The notes below the pieces were generated by a model, which saw nothing but the letters and a program-made list of their open reading frames with translations, was not told the DNA's origin and ran no database searches. A program made the translations under genes and the position numbers. Shown here one piece after another: positions 1 to 13,016 of a DNA stretch of 64,000 nucleotides. Source of the stretch: Sipunculus nudus (lineage: Eukaryota > Annelida > Sipuncula > Golfingiida > Sipunculidae); NCBI GenBank assembly GCA_026874595.1, contig CM049317.1:66380618-66444617 (forward strand), written 5' to 3'. The first letter of the stretch is position 1; the number at the start of each line of letters is the position of its first letter.

Positions 1-851
1 GTTAGCTTTATTTTTGCGTTGTTTATGGGTAATAACTATATTTTTAATGATTTTATTGGCTCTCGATTGATTCACACGTGTAAACATACTGATGAGGTAC
101 AAATTGGATGCAGTTAAGGGTAATAAATAACCAAAGTTTCTTTGCTGGTAGCTGTTTATTTTGACAATTTTCAAGATATTTTGTGCCGCTTTGTGGTTTG
201 CAAATGTTGGCTTTGTCCAGGCTGGCAGAAGCCCGTCCCAGCTACCCCGAACCGGCCCCGACCAGCATGGCTATAACCCTGATCATACGTTTGTACTATT
301 GTTGCCTTTTTGTCTTCAAGGATTTAAATTTACCATATTTGAAAAAGGGGAATTTGTATATTCGGTGAAGATCACGAATGTTTAAACCCGTGGATAAGAA
401 GTTGCCTAAAGTATACGTGGCTCTCAAAAATTTTTCAGAGTTTTGGACTCCAACATTAAACTTTCATATGATCACTGGAAGACAAGACAATAATAGATAT
501 GTATCACAAAGGCCACACATAAATAAATTATTGTTCTAATGAGTCAGAGAACAAACATAAGGTGCAAGCAAACCCATAGAACAGTAATTTTTTTTACTTG
601 GCCTAAACAGGGAAGGGTACCTCAAATGTTTTCAAAGTTTTACTATTTTTTCTTGAAAGAAAATTCTGTGTGGCAGGATAGGAGCCTAAAATTGGTAAAT
701 TTATACCGAAAATCAAAATAAACATTCTGATGCGTGAAGGTAAAAACTGAGGCACCCAAGATCCTGAGAAACCAATTTGTGTTTTTTGCCTTATCTAACT
801 GACCATTAAATTAGTGTATAATAACTGAAGAATTTGCATTATCTTTTACAG
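1..851. other. Intergenic or intronic DNA with a dispersed repeat
   Basis: There is no supported coding sequence before the splice acceptor at 850-851. The stretch from about 390 to 620 (a gttttggact core, then catatgatcactgg, then a region ending in a gtgcaagcaaa motif) is clearly similar to 24230-24420 in the palindrome spacer, so it is a dispersed repeat. The rest would be the intron upstream of the exon at 852. Confidence 0.5.
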
Positions 852-1048
852 CTGAGGTGTTCACTAATACAGAAGAGGGACAGATGCTGCTGGACTTTTT
901 TACAGGAGTTTTAAATTTTAGAAAGACAGCACCTCCAGAGCTAGTGACTAAGTTTAGTGATGAACTAACAAAATTATCCTTCAAGGAAGATGGCAGACTG
1001 TTTATTTATACCTCAAGTGATGTATTTTCCATCAAGAAACCATATTAG
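852..1048 (+). CDS. Terminal coding exon of an unrecognised gene
   Basis: A good 3' splice site (tatcttttacag) is followed by a 197-base exon. It has two leading bases, 64 sense codons and a TAG stop. The product is mixed polar and hydrophobic (starts EVFTNTEEGQMLLDFF, ends FIYTSSDVFSIKKPY), shows no low complexity, and has the codon texture of a real protein. No domain is recognisable. The segment LLDFFTGVLNFRKTAPPEL, followed by a second amphipathic stretch, suggests a helical C-terminal tail. The upstream exons must lie left of the window, because no companion acceptor or donor pair is visible before it. An AATAAA lies about 300 bases downstream (near 1348). I am fairly sure it is an exon and unable to name the protein. 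Confidence 0.6.
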
Positions 1049-1960
1049 TAGCGAGATATATTTTAAAGAGATATCTCAGCATAACATGAAGCAATGATAC
1101 TGGCATAAGGTTATATTTTATGTTTTTCTGTCTGTCTGTCTCTCTGGTTTGTTTTCTGTTTGTCTGTCTGTCTGTCCGAGTATTCAAACAGGATCGCTCT
1201 TAAAGATTTCATTGAAAATTTGAGAAAATATTATCCTGATGGGTAAAAAAGTACTTGATTAAATCTTGGAATTCGACCAGAATTGGACAGAGTTAAAAGT
1301 TTCACCTCTGTTTGTTTGTCCGGTGGGTTGTGTGCCTGAGTACATCAAATAAAAAAGAATGAATATCAACAATATTTTTATGGATTGTGCCACAGTGAAT
1401 AGAGGTGGTATAGGGTGTTATACTGTGAACTGTGGAAAAATTTTGATAAGCACACAGTTGCCCTCGTTTTCGTCTTACAAATACGGTAGAGCGCCGTTTT
1501 TCCAAAAGCGTCAAGGGACAGGCTTTTCTTTCAGAAAAACAAATTTTCGGAAAATCGGTCAGGGGTCAAGCTGCAAATTTGCACAACAGTTAATGATTAA
1601 TTTAACTCTTTACTTAGGGAACACTATGTTTCTTTTCGACCTATATAACTGACATTTCATTTATTGCAGAACTTGATTGGTAAAGGTCTAACCTCTTGTT
1701 AGGATACATGCATGCCCTTTTCAAAACAAATTCACTGGAGGGAAAGGTCAAATGACATCTCTATTGGTGAGGCTCAGTTTCTTTAACTGCTCACAGGCGG
1801 CGCCAAAGCAGTACATACGAAATGAATGAAAGACAAGGGAATATATTTTTTTTAACGAACGTAGAGCAAACTAATTAAAATTGGTAATTTTCATATCTGT
1901 TATGGTGCTCGTATACAAGTGCAGGGTCATTACCATATAGTTGTGGTACAAGGGCAGGAC
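1049..1960. other. 3' flank of the terminal exon; no gene seen
   Basis: This is the presumed 3' UTR and downstream flank of the exon ending at 1048. It contains a degenerate tctg/gtct tract (about 1120-1175) and an AATAAA near 1348. Open frames here are short and unconvincing. Confidence 0.4.
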
Positions 1961-1997
1961 GACCGGTGATTGAGACGCACTGATCCGTATCGTCATA

Positions 1998-2144
1998 ATG
2001 GAACGCCGCGGGAATAAAACGAGTGGACCACAGAAGACTCTTTCAATCAACACGGACAATAAGATCCCAGTCATAGAAGAATACAGAACTTTTATTATTC
2101 CGGTTGAGAAAGAAACAAAACCCGTTTTAAATAAAGACAGATAA
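1998..2144 (+). CDS. Short unassigned ORF in a GC-richer patch
   Basis: A 48-codon frame runs from ATG to TAA and reads as polar, protein-like sequence (core KTLSINTDNKIPVIEEY). It is followed in another frame by a second open stretch (2164-2346) containing RVTDVLHDELL. Both sit in a patch that is less AT-rich than its surroundings, and an AT-rich tail follows at 2380-2630. This could be a decayed 3' end of a mobile element or a small exon. No domain is recognised and no splice sites were convincing. Confidence 0.2.
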   Translation: MERRGNKTSGPQKTLSINTDNKIPVIEEYRTFIIPVEKETKPVLNKDR

Positions 2145-3393
2145 TACACACTGTACTCGCTTCGTGATACTAAACGTTATTAAAGCCCGAACCTCACGAG
2201 TTACAGACGTGTTGCACGATGAACTGTTGAACGATCACACCAGGCCTGGATTTATCTCCCGGAGTACCGTTATTGGGAGAAATGTACATCATGGACTTAG
2301 TTTAAAGACTTTTGTTTCTTCAGTATACGGACTGTTCGGCTCCTAACAGCAACATCGGAGCCACTTCGTTCCAATGAGGCCATACCGTTTATGAATTGAT
2401 GATAAGTATATTGCGTTTCGTTTTGTGTTGTAACACACGTCCCGTTTGACCGTTTAAATGGTGTTATGATTTAAGGACTTTGTTTGAACTTTGTATATAT
2501 TGTATATAATGTTTATTTTGGATGATTATATATATCTGAAACGCACCATGAGTCTTTCTCAGTTAGTTTATGTTTGTTGTGTGAAGAACCCGGAAAAAAA
2601 TTCAATTTGCCCGCAACATATCTAACGTAGGTATAAACTTGTCGAATGCCCTAGCCGAACTTGCAGATTTTTTCCTGACTTTGTTTTTTAAGAATATTCC
2701 CTCTTTTTTTAACGTCTAGATGATGGCAAGTATGTCACCGCAGTTGAACTGCCCAAGGAATGTCAGCTTGTCTTCAAAGCATGAGTCGTCTGTTTTCACT
2801 TCTTTGACTCCATATCTCTGACAAGTGACAGCAAGACGATCGTGTCTGAAAAATGTTCTTCATTACGGTAAAGTGAAATAATGAATTAGCTGAATAACAG
2901 CGATTTTACGCAGAATCCACCACTGGGAATAAATTACTCATTTGTATGGTCAGGTCGGCATGCTTTGCTTTGGCCTCGCACCTAAACTTGTTCACGCACA
3001 AGCGAAGTATGAATGATAATTTACCAATGTCCACACTGCTGAGTTGTTTGGCCTAACATCCTATCCCAAGCCGACGAACTATGCTTGCTTGATTACAAAC
3101 GATATATGGTTGATAACATACAAATGCTCTTGGATATACTGCTCAGCCTATTTCTGGGGTATACGAAGCCTATTTTTATGAACATTTTCACTAGTGGCCT
3201 ATGGGCCATAACTCTCAGCTGAAGGAATGCTGAACAATGAGCAAAATGGCTGCAAGATACAAAAAAAAAAAAAAAATCATGAATTTTGTCAAGCGTCCTT
3301 AGAAATGGGTTACAGGGCTTTTTGACAGATTACCATTTCTTTTGAGGGTTCATAAATAGAAAAGATGCATAAAATTTTATAAAAGTACAGGTA

Positions 3394-4745
3394 GTGCCTC
3401 CAGTCTGCAGGAACTAATGGAGCACTCCATGATCAGTGTGTATTCAAAGAATCATGGCTATCAAGGCATTATTATTCAGATACTGGAGCTTTTGTATCAA
3501 TATTTTAATTACTCTTGAGGGTATTTAAAAGACCAAATTTCAGGTTTTCAAGGAGATTTCTTATTTGTCTCCCTTGATGTTAAGTAAGAAGTTTCTAGGT
3601 TCAGCAGTTACAGTTTGTGCCTTGTTAACATATGACCACTTAATAATATATAATATTTATATAGCGCCCGATGGTCGGACTCGCAGCGAGTTCCACACAC
3701 ACATTACCACATACAATTTCATGGAAATCTACTCCCTGTGCCTGACCCAAGAAAAAAAAATGATGCATATTAAAATAATCACCAAAAGCTTGCCGAAAAA
3801 GATACATTTTTAAATTAGTTTTATATTATACAAGAGTAGGAGATATCCTAAGTATAATGGGAAATGAATTCATTTGAAGGTCTCATAAAAAGAAAAACAA
3901 GTGACGAAGGGGTCATGATGCTCAGCTGACAAGGAAGCCAATAACTAAAAGGATTTTATCATCTGAATGCCAAATTTTGTAAGTTGAATCCCCATTCAAC
4001 TGAAGCATAGCTCCACAGATATTTTTTCATGGACCTCCCTGGATGTAAAGTTGGAAGATTCAGGGTGAAATGCTTACAACTTGTCCCCTATCAATGAACG
4101 ACCGTATCGTTTAAAACCTCTAACAAAATATAAATTAAAAACAAATGAATAAAAATTTGAAAAATTCCAGGTGGCGCCACCAGTCTGCAGGAACTGGTGA
4201 AACACTCCATGATGAATATGGATGGAAAATCATGGTGATCAAAGCATTAGTTGTTCAGAAACTGGAGGTTTTGTATCAAATTTTTAATTATACAGAGGAG
4301 CACTTACAAGCCCATTAGCTGGAACGATATGGGTAACAGAGACCTAATTTCAGCTTTCCATAAAGACTTTTCATGGACCTCCCTAGATGTTAAGTATGAG
4401 GATTCCAGGTCCAGGGGTTACTTTTTGTGCCCTGTTAACAGGTGAGGATTTATTTTGAAGGTGTAAAAAATTGCGAAAAAATAGCGTAAAATTAAAAAAA
4501 AATACAGGTGGTGCCACCAGTCTACAGGAACTGATGAAACCCTCCAATATCAATATGCATGCAAAAAATCTTAACCATCAGTGCATTAATTATTCTCATA
4601 CTGGAGCTTTTGTATCAATTCGGAGGATAATGGTAACAGAGACCTAATTTCAGGTTTCCATGAAGACTTTTCATGGACCTCCCTAGATTTTAAGTATAAC
4701 AGTTATAGGTTCATCTGTTACGATTTGTGTCCTGTTAACGGACGG
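3394..4745 (+). repeat. Three copies of a unit with a ggtggNgccacc core
   Basis: Units begin near 3394, 4168 and 4507. Each has the pattern ggtgg-c/t-gccacc (degenerate in the first), cagtctgcaggaact, a-tggag/aaac-ctcca, a stretch ending in ctggagnttttgtatcaa, then aatttcaggtttcca and ggacctccctagatgttaag. The last two are nearly in tandem at about 340 bases. The same ggtggcgccacc palindrome recurs at about 12369, 23261 and 23390, and as ggtggcaccacc at 35219. The units are therefore part of a dispersed family whose internal unit can multiply. Confidence 0.6.
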
Positions 4746-4824
4746 CCGGATGGCCAGACAGACAACGAACGAAGAGTAGTCGCTATATAAAGCTAAGATA
4801 ACTTTCAGTCAGCTGAGCTAAAAA
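3897..4824 (+). mobile_element. Copy of the CAGCTG-ended dispersed repeat family
   Basis: The 5' end carries the family signature (gtgac, then ggtcatgatgctcagctg) and the 3' end carries cagtcagctgagctaaaa, as in the copies at 17601-19176 and 52998-55432. Between them lie two of the ggtggNgccacc units and a cggacggccggatgg tract. No terminal inverted repeat and no coding capacity are visible, so it is non-autonomous. Confidence 0.5.
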
Positions 4825-4914
4825 AGCTTGGGATGAGTGTTTTTGTTTACATTTGGTTCACTGGATTTTTTATTGGCAGTTATGATATCAGATCAAGTTA
4901 TTCATGAAATTTGT

Positions 4915-4972
4915 CCAAGAGCATCTTGATGAATCAATGTCTTTCAAGAGTATCTTGATGAATCAATGTCTT
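4915..4972. repeat. 29-base tandem duplication
   Basis: A 29-base unit (caagag-c/t-atcttgatgaat and following bases) is present twice in succession with one mismatch. It lies in the sequence immediately 3' of the MTPAP exon on the minus strand, so it is intronic for that exon. Confidence 0.85.
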
Positions 4973-5081
4973 TGATAGCATAGCCGCCAGAGACTGACTG
5001 TATGAAGATGATAGGAGGGTGTCGGTCCCTGCTCAGTACAAGCTCATCCTCATGGAATTTACTAAATACATAAAGCCTTAC

Positions 5082-5294
5082 AGTCATTTGTGGAGGATCC
5101 GTCAGCATCAGAAGGTCAAGGTCAAAGTCATATTTTCCACAACCATTGACAGAGGAACCAAACGGGTGAAGGACTGCATGTGGGAGCAGTTTTGTGATGG
5201 TCTCCTCGAGTGAACAGCCAAGAAAGTGGCGCAACTTGGTGCCCATTTCTGTCATCATCAGATTCTGATGGAGTTGTCTCATTTGGTCAGAAAC
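5082..5294 (-). CDS. MTPAP: MTPAP exon with catalytic GS/DxD motif (copy A)
   Basis: This is a 213-base phase-0 exon on the minus strand. It has an acceptor (tttcaaag, at 5295-5296) and a donor (gtaagg, 5076-5081). Its 71 codons match the nucleotidyltransferase core of mitochondrial poly(A) polymerase: a helical lead-in (TEMGTKLRHFLGCSLEETI), then the GS motif HPFGSSVNGCGKYDFDLDL with the first two metal-binding aspartates as DLD. In the family this segment precedes the exon types seen in copies B and C, yet it lies downstream of copy B on the same strand. It therefore cannot be that copy's exon in normal order. No further MTPAP exon is visible between 1 and 5082, so the rest of copy A, if it exists, lies outside the window. 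The exon itself carries no lesion. Confidence 0.8.
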
Positions 5295-8200
5295 CTTTGA
5301 AATATACATGTACATTAATATCAAGTGATTTAATGTATACATTCTAAAAACGTAAAGGTACTGAATTATATTAATGCCAATAACTTAAAACTAGACGACC
5401 ATAGGTCGAGAGCTTGCCGAAAATTGAAATAGGACAGACAGACAGAATGGGGATTGCAAAGATTAACAAGGGACCCATGAGTCACTGTACACAGCTGAAG
5501 TTGAACTTGAAGGTAAAAATCTAAAATAATATCTAATGAAGATAAAGTGTAAGAAGAAGAGGTAATATAGGCCATGGTTGGTTTAGGCCAAAAAAAAAAA
5601 ATAAAGTATGGTTCTCAGGCACTTTTTTTCAGAAATCAGTGCGGGCGGGCGGTATTTTATTTTTGACCTTTTTTTGAGTGTCTCCATAAATATGTCATAT
5701 GATCAGGGAAAAGTATGAAAATAACAATTTTTTTTGCAAAACGGGGAAAAGCACTACATAAATTGTAATATTCATCTTTTTGAAAGATAAAAATCAAAAT
5801 AAAAATTGTTGATGCGGGGGTTAAAAATTGACGCGGGCGGTGCCTGAGAACCATACCTTTTATTTTTTTTGGCCTTATATGATTGGTTTGTATTGATAAG
5901 CAAGAAATGTTTGCAAATAATCCTTACCATGTGTTTCCTAATGTTGAAACTGGAGCATGTGAGCAGTGAACAAATGATCTGTACTATTCACATGATCATT
6001 AGATGGCTTTTTGATTAAATGTTGCCATTTCAGTAGTTTACACATTTGTTCCATTGAATCTATTTTTTGTAATATATATAATTAAATATATGTATTTTTT
6101 ATTTTATGAAATGTAATTAAAAGTTGAAATATAATTAATGTCGCCAGTCCACAGATGAAAGGACTTGGTGGTGGTGGTGGTGGTGGGGGGGGGGGGGGGG
6201 ATGGAATGGTGGGAGTTACAACATATGTGTTATTATAGTGTATATACTTAGGGTTTTTACTTAATTACAGGATAAAAAAAGTTCATTCATTTACTTTATC
6301 CTTAAAAAAGGAGAGACACACTGGTAGACAAACAAAGCTGATAATATAAAGTTTCAATTATTTCTTAATTTGTTTATTATTTCAATTTTTTTTAAAGTTT
6401 AATATCTGCAATAATACACAACTGAATATATAATTGGCTTTCAAATGTCAGACTTTAATATCTTAAATCCAAACATATACAGCATATGAAAGTTATTTCA
6501 ACAGTGCTTATAGGTAAAATTTCATAATTTATGTATGTTTAATGATAATGGAGAGATGATGGAAAGAGCTGATCACTTTATGTTCCATTCTCCTAAGGCA
6601 AGAATATGTTTCAATAAGATCTTATTTTTTTCTAATCCTATTATTGTTTAATTAAATAAATTAAAATAAAAATAAAAACTAATGTCCCAGTACAAAGGAA
6701 TAAATGGCAGCAGTGGGGGGGGGGGGGGGGGGGGGGGGAATAAACAACACATATACATATAGGGCAAACAAAGCCTGATCTCCAGGAATATAATGAACAT
6801 GTTTGTATCAGATCCTCATTTTTTAATCACATCATTTTTTTATTTCTGTACATTTCCAATATTACACATGTATATTTCTGAATATAAAAGTTTTTAATAA
6901 TTCTAAGTTGTATCATCATAAATCTCAATCTTGTCAGACAACACCACATCATGCATACAAATGTTTATTTCTTTTTACCACAAAAAAAAATTTGCAAAAC
7001 AATAAATATCTAAAAATAACACTTGATTCAGATTTCACAATTTAAAATTGTGCCTTTATTTATCAATAATTTGCTTCATATTTTATAAAATTAAGCATAC
7101 TGGTGGGTTTAAATATATTTGTGAAAAATATTTAAAAGAAATCTGATTTCTTAAAAAATGCAACATTAACACAACATGGCATCTTCTAGATTACATCTTA
7201 ATTACTTTTTCAAGGAAAGTTTTTGTATATTGGAGTGGAAACAGCATGACAATAAGGAGATACAGTGAAAACAATAACACTTGCTGCATAACACTAGGTG
7301 GTTTAGATGTGGGGGGGGGGGGGGGTGATATGAGAATAACTGTGCACCAGTCACAACAGGGGATCTCCCTCAGTGACTGTAATAAATCAGAAACCCTGGC
7401 ATAACTGACTTCCATTGACCTGGAGTGGGACCCTGCATCTGGACAAAACAAATGCCTACAATAGAGCTTCAAGAAAGAAAAACAATAACTTGCCTAATTT
7501 TCAAGCTTTTATTTTCAAATTTCAGATTGCAAAAAATTAAATACTTATGTTTACATGCTGTAAAAATAAAATCAATGATACTTACAAGAAAAAAAAAAAA
7601 AGTGCCATGGTTAAAGTTGGGCAAAATTTAAGGTACTGATTTTATTTTTATGCTAATAGCTTAAAAAGTTACTAAATTCAGATCTAATTTTGGGTAAACA
7701 ATTGAATCTTAATTAAACAAAGTTAAATACTTTGGAAAATAGTCTCTAGTTTCAAAATTGTCCATATTAAGTGAGTAAATATTTTTCCTGATTTTTATAC
7801 AAAGTCCATTATGTTTGGGCCCATAATCATAAGAAATTATACTTAATGGACTTAATTTCTGGCATTTATATAGGAAATATACAGGAGATTACATCTGGTA
7901 AATATTAAGAAAAACAGATAAGGTGTTTTGATGTTAGGCAATCCTGAAGTTTGATAACAGGTTTTAATGGAAATTTGAGGTTTTCCCAAAATATCTCAAA
8001 GGAAGGAAGTCATATTGACCCAATTTTTGGCATGGTAGGAGAATATGGGGACATCTAACAGTATGCAAATGGACCACGACAACAGCTCAGATGACATAAA
8101 GTCAGCTGAGATAATAAAATGACCTATAATTTGTATTTTTTATAACTTTTGTTTTTTTATCAACTGTATAACTTTAAGAGCGATAAGTTGAGATTTGTGA

Positions 8201-8754
8201 ACAGTAAAGCGAAAAAAGTTAAATCATGAAATATCCCGTTTGACGAGAAACGGTATGAGATTTCCCGTGATTAGGTATAAAGTCCAGTAAAACTGATCCA
8301 ATGGTGCCTGAAGACCTCTCTAGCTTTTAAAATGACAACGGCAGATAAATGAGACCCGATATTTTGGGATACCCCCGATATTTTTGGGATATCATGAATT
8401 TCCCCCACCCCAAAAAGCATTACCTTGGTAACAGCAAATTAAGACAGCTACATATCAAAAGAAAGGTCATGGAATGGCGAGTAAAATGAGCTACAGTTTA
8501 TGCAGTATCGAAAACTTTTGATGAAGATTTGAAGAAAAAACTATTTTGTACTTTTTTTATGACCTTGACCTCTTCCTTTTGACTATTCTAAAAGACATCA
8601 TAAATTCTAGAACTTTAGGTATTGGATCAACAGAATAACTTTCAGAGGGATTGTTGATAAAATCTGGCCTGTGGAAAGCCATATATCAGACAAAGGAACA
8701 AGCAGGGAGGTGAATTTGACGAGAACTGACAAAATGTGGACATACTGAGATATC
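5295..8754. other. Repeat-rich DNA without a supported gene
   Basis: This would be the 5' intron of the copy A exon, or intergenic DNA. It contains a repeat head (gggacccatgagtcac near 5468), poly-G runs (6184-6202, 6714-6739, 7311-7326), and a dispersed repeat from about 7680 whose parts (tttgggtaaacaattgaatc; ggcccataa) recur at 18000, 18690 and 51030. That repeat ends near 8119 in agtcagctgag. No splice-bounded coding sequence was found. Confidence 0.5.
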
Positions 8755-9045
8755 TGATATGACAATTGACCATTAACTGGGTAAAGAATAGAGGAACTTA
8801 TTGAGCTATAGATTATGTATCTATATCTTTAAGTGTTTTGTGTGCTGGGCCCCTTAGCGGCTATTTTCCGAAATCGAAAATCAGTTTTGAGATATAAATG
8901 TAAGACATAAGATATACCAGTTTCAAAAGTATTCCTGCAAAAATGTGGTCTATAGAATGGTATATGTTAGGCGTAAGAACCAGCAAACGGGCCAAATTGA
9001 GGACAACTGAAAAACAGACAAACATACTGACACACTGACACTATT
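8755..9045. repeat. Left half of a ~0.3 kb inverted repeat
   Basis: Read in reverse complement, this stretch matches 10455-10775. Shared blocks include gtgtcagtatgt, cagttgtcctc, gctggttctt, tttgaaactggtatatctta and atatctcaaaactg. The pair brackets a segment of about 1.4 kb that is oriented oppositely to the rest of the left arm when compared with the right arm. Confidence 0.75.
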
Positions 9046-10454
9046 TTTGCTATTTTCAAGATATCACTGTTTTGTGAGGTTTCCATTTTTGTGACCTGGC
9101 CATCCAGTAACCTAACTAGAGAAGATTATTAATAATGTGAAGAAAATTACTGTGTGAAGTATTTATTACGTCTTCAAAACCTTAACAGTCTAAAACAACA
9201 AAGCTGAATTGCATGTATATCAAACAAGTGAAATTCTTGTTTAAACTGATATATGATGTTAATGACATTAGCAATATATCAATCTTTGATTTAAGGTACA
9301 CACACAAGATTTTATTTTATTTTTACTTTTGACACTTTAGGCATGGATAACATACACAATGCTACAGTGTGAATGACAGTTTGCAGGTGTATTTGAGGTG
9401 TTTCTTTCATGACTGATGTTTTTGCAAGAATTTCCCTTGTGAGAATATTGCAATTTGACACCTATAAACATTTATCAACTAGAGTATTCATATTTTCATC
9501 AAGTAGTCTGCATGATAAAGAAGCACCTTTAATACCTGAACACAAAGTATTTTATTTAATATAATCAAATTTTAAACAAGATTTTTAATATTAACTTAAA
9601 TATTGTAGATCTGCATTTTTCAAACAATGGACTTTTTTTCTACCAATCAACAAAAGGATATTCCTACCACCTGTGGGCATAAATTACCTTCCAAAGGAAA
9701 CAGATGTTTCAAACTGTGTCTGCTTGTGTTATTTATTTATCCATGAGGACGATTGCAAAAAAAAAATCCTGATATCAACAAGTTTATCTACTCAAGTCAA
9801 AAACCTTCTAACTTGCATAGGTTCATGCAACGGAAGTCCAGGTGCGGCTTCAAAGGGGGTTTTCCAGATCTTTCTTTCAGCACATCACAGATAGAGTCCA
9901 GACAAGTCTTGGTGCAGTTTTAAATAGACATGCAGATTATAATGGAGACTTTACAGTAGTTCTGACTACATAACCAAGGGAAGGCATGATGTTAAGTTTC
10001 GAGCAATGCCTAGCAGGCAAAGTCACCAACAAACAAACTGGTAAACCCTCGATGCACAACAGTGACATCTGTTGAGCATGGAGGCTACCAACACAAGCTC
10101 ATTGAATGTTAAATGTCCATATTATTTAAACATACAGCATATATTCCAGTATCACATATACTTGGCATAACTTATATGACTGAGCAGCTTGGTTCCAAAC
10201 GATGTAAAACTGATAACAATTTTGTAGCAATCGATCTGAAACTTACAGAGTTGATTGACATCCAACACCCGTGGAAGCCTATTGTTTTGGTCTGTAAAGG
10301 TCATTGTTCAAGTTCAAGGTCATCAGGAAACATCCAAAATTTATTTTCGTCTAGCTTCGTTTATAATTGTCCTACCTACACAAATTTTAGTTCATTTTTG
10401 TTCCTATAGGCTTTCTCCATGCATTAGTTTGGTCACATGTGACCTCTGATGTAT

Positions 10455-10775
10455 CAGTGTGTCAGTATGTCTGTCTATTTGTCAGTTGTCCTCCATTTTG
10501 CCTGCTTGCTGGTTCTTGTGCCTTACATTCTATAGATCCCAGTTTAACGCAAATCCTTTTGAAACTGGTATATCTTATGTCTGAAACTTATATCTCAAAA
10601 CTGTTTATTTTAATTTCAGAAAATACCCGCTAGGAGGGGCTGCATTTGAGACACTAAAACATATGTCTTTTTTTTACCATATCTCCAAAACTATAAAGCA
10701 TAACTACATAAACTTTAGCTCAATTTGTTCCTCTATACTTTCCTTATAAGATGGTTTAGTCAACTGACATCCTTG
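10455..10775. repeat. Right half of the ~0.3 kb inverted repeat
   Basis: This is the partner of 8755-9045 in reverse complement. At its outer edge (about 10780), inverted homology to the right arm resumes with tttgaagccaact. The right arm has neither half of this repeat at the matching junction (about 36510-36530). Confidence 0.75.
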
Positions 10776-13016
10776 TTGGCAAATTTGAAGCCAACTACAG
10801 ATCTATCAGAGGTAAAATAACAAAAATTAACAAATGATGATAAAATGATATGTAAATGATTAGCATGGTTATTTTATGAATACTAATGTCTTGGGAATTC
10901 ATGCCCTGCTGTATTATTAATGAAAAGACAAGGCTTTGTTACAAAGTGTGAATTTCAATGCGAGGTTCAAGAGTTTAGTATGCAATCAAATGAGTATTGC
11001 AAATGAATAGTGTGTGATTTACCATTTTGATATAATATCATAATCAAAAAGGCATGCCAGTTAAGTAAATTTACAGGGTAGGTGGGTAATAAATTATAAT
11101 GACTTTGTATGTTTTTCAACATGAATAAATATCATTCTGCCAAATAAAAATAACTTTGAATATGATTATTATATTCCAAACCTGTCTCTGTTATAGTACT
11201 TGTTTGTGAATGTAAAATATGGTCAAACATAACTCTGTATATCACAAATATTAAGGATTTTAGAAGAATATAGATATGTGCACATATATAGATACATGTA
11301 TATGAGAAATGAGGTCAGATAACACATGCACTCGCAAATATTTCACTTCCAACAAGATTTAATAAGGTATTCTGGTTCAACATAATGAGCTGTGCTCCTT
11401 GGCTGTACCATATTTTTTTCTGAATTTATGTTGTAAGTCTATGTATAATAAAAGAAGAGAACTGTGTAAAACTTGCTTTTTTCTGAAAGTAAAGATTTTG
11501 TGCGGATGTTTATATATGCAGTTTATTGGGATTGAATTTGTTGTGAATACGAACAGGTTTCTTCGAAAGTGAGCCTACGCCGCTGATATGTCGACCAATT
11601 GACGGAACCACCTACACCCTTCATCTCCAATATTTTCTTCAGTATGCAAATACACCCTAAAATGCTCATAATTAGGTTTTCCACGGCTATGCTTGTGAGA
11701 GAAAATAGTAACTTCACAAAGGTTGGTCGCGTAACAAACTTTTATTGACTGACGTCATCAGCTGGAATTTGCTTGTTTGTTACTTGGATCTCTGAGATGA
11801 TTAAATCGCAATCATTGTATCTAGCAAAAAAAAAAGTTTTTCGGATACTATGTTTTTGACCTTGTCCCTTTGCCATGTTCTTTTCCAGAGAACTCTTCAA
11901 AACCAAGCAGTTATTCGCTCAACCATGTAGTTGTGCCTAACAAAGACTGGAAGTGCCACCTGCAGTCCTTATTGTGCATTATGAATCGAGGTGTCTTTTT
12001 TTATAACGGCCAATATCTCAGGAATGGTTCAATGTATTGTTCTGAAATTTGGCATGAACATCCATCTTTGAGAATTTTCTTGTAGACCGGACAGGTGGTG
12101 CCACCAAACTAAATGTTATGTAGAAAAAATAAATGCCCTTTTCTGAAGAGCAATTTCCCTATTGGCCTGATATTGTGCATGTCCATACATCGTGGATATC
12201 TCCATCTTGTATTTAAGACTGGCGGCGTCATCTGCAATTGTTTTTGCATGCCGTCCATCAGTCTTGTTTCCTTTGGGTAAAAATCGTTCGTATCATAGGA
12301 GTGAATAGATGTGTCAGCCTGAAATTTTGGCATGTTTATCCATCTTGGATAGCCTTGTTGTAGACAAAACAGGTGGCGCCACGTGCTGTTCTGTTTTAAT
12401 AAAATACATTGATGTACTTTACCTCAGTAGTGGATTGCTGTCTTGGCCTGAAATATTGCATTGTGTTTCCATATGTAGCTCTAATTGAAAATTGCACATA
12501 TAATAGGAGTTTAATTGGCATCACTGATGCCACAAGTATGATGTCATGTCATGTCAGGAATATTCCATGCCTTACTTTACCAATGCCTTTGTGATATGGC
12601 GGATACATGTAGTCGCTTATAGTTTTGAAGTGTTTTGTCAATTTTGGATTGTCTCTTACAAAAAGGCAGTTAGCAGAACAGCTCCTGCAACCCTTGGGCT
12701 AGAGCATTTTATACTGTTTCCATCGTATAAAAACATGTGGAAAAACATTTAAAGAACTGGTACAAACTTGAGGTGTCCCTGTTGATTTGGGCGAGTCACC
12801 CAAATTATGCAGATTTTGTGTTTGCCTGCTGATTGACTGTTTACATTGCGAACTGTAACCTGATTGGTCGGTCGCAACTGCACTGCTCATGGAAATTCAT
12901 TTAAATGATATGCTGTTAAGTTCATCAAGGTTAGTTTAATTTGTTCTTCTCGTCGACAAAGGATGAAGAATGGGAGTTATCCGTTTCTCCATGTAAAATA
13001 TTAACCTCGTGTGCCA

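Noticed and set aside
6184-7326. Poly-G runs as biological features
   Set aside because: Simple homopolymers that are also prone to sequencing error; noted only as low-complexity.
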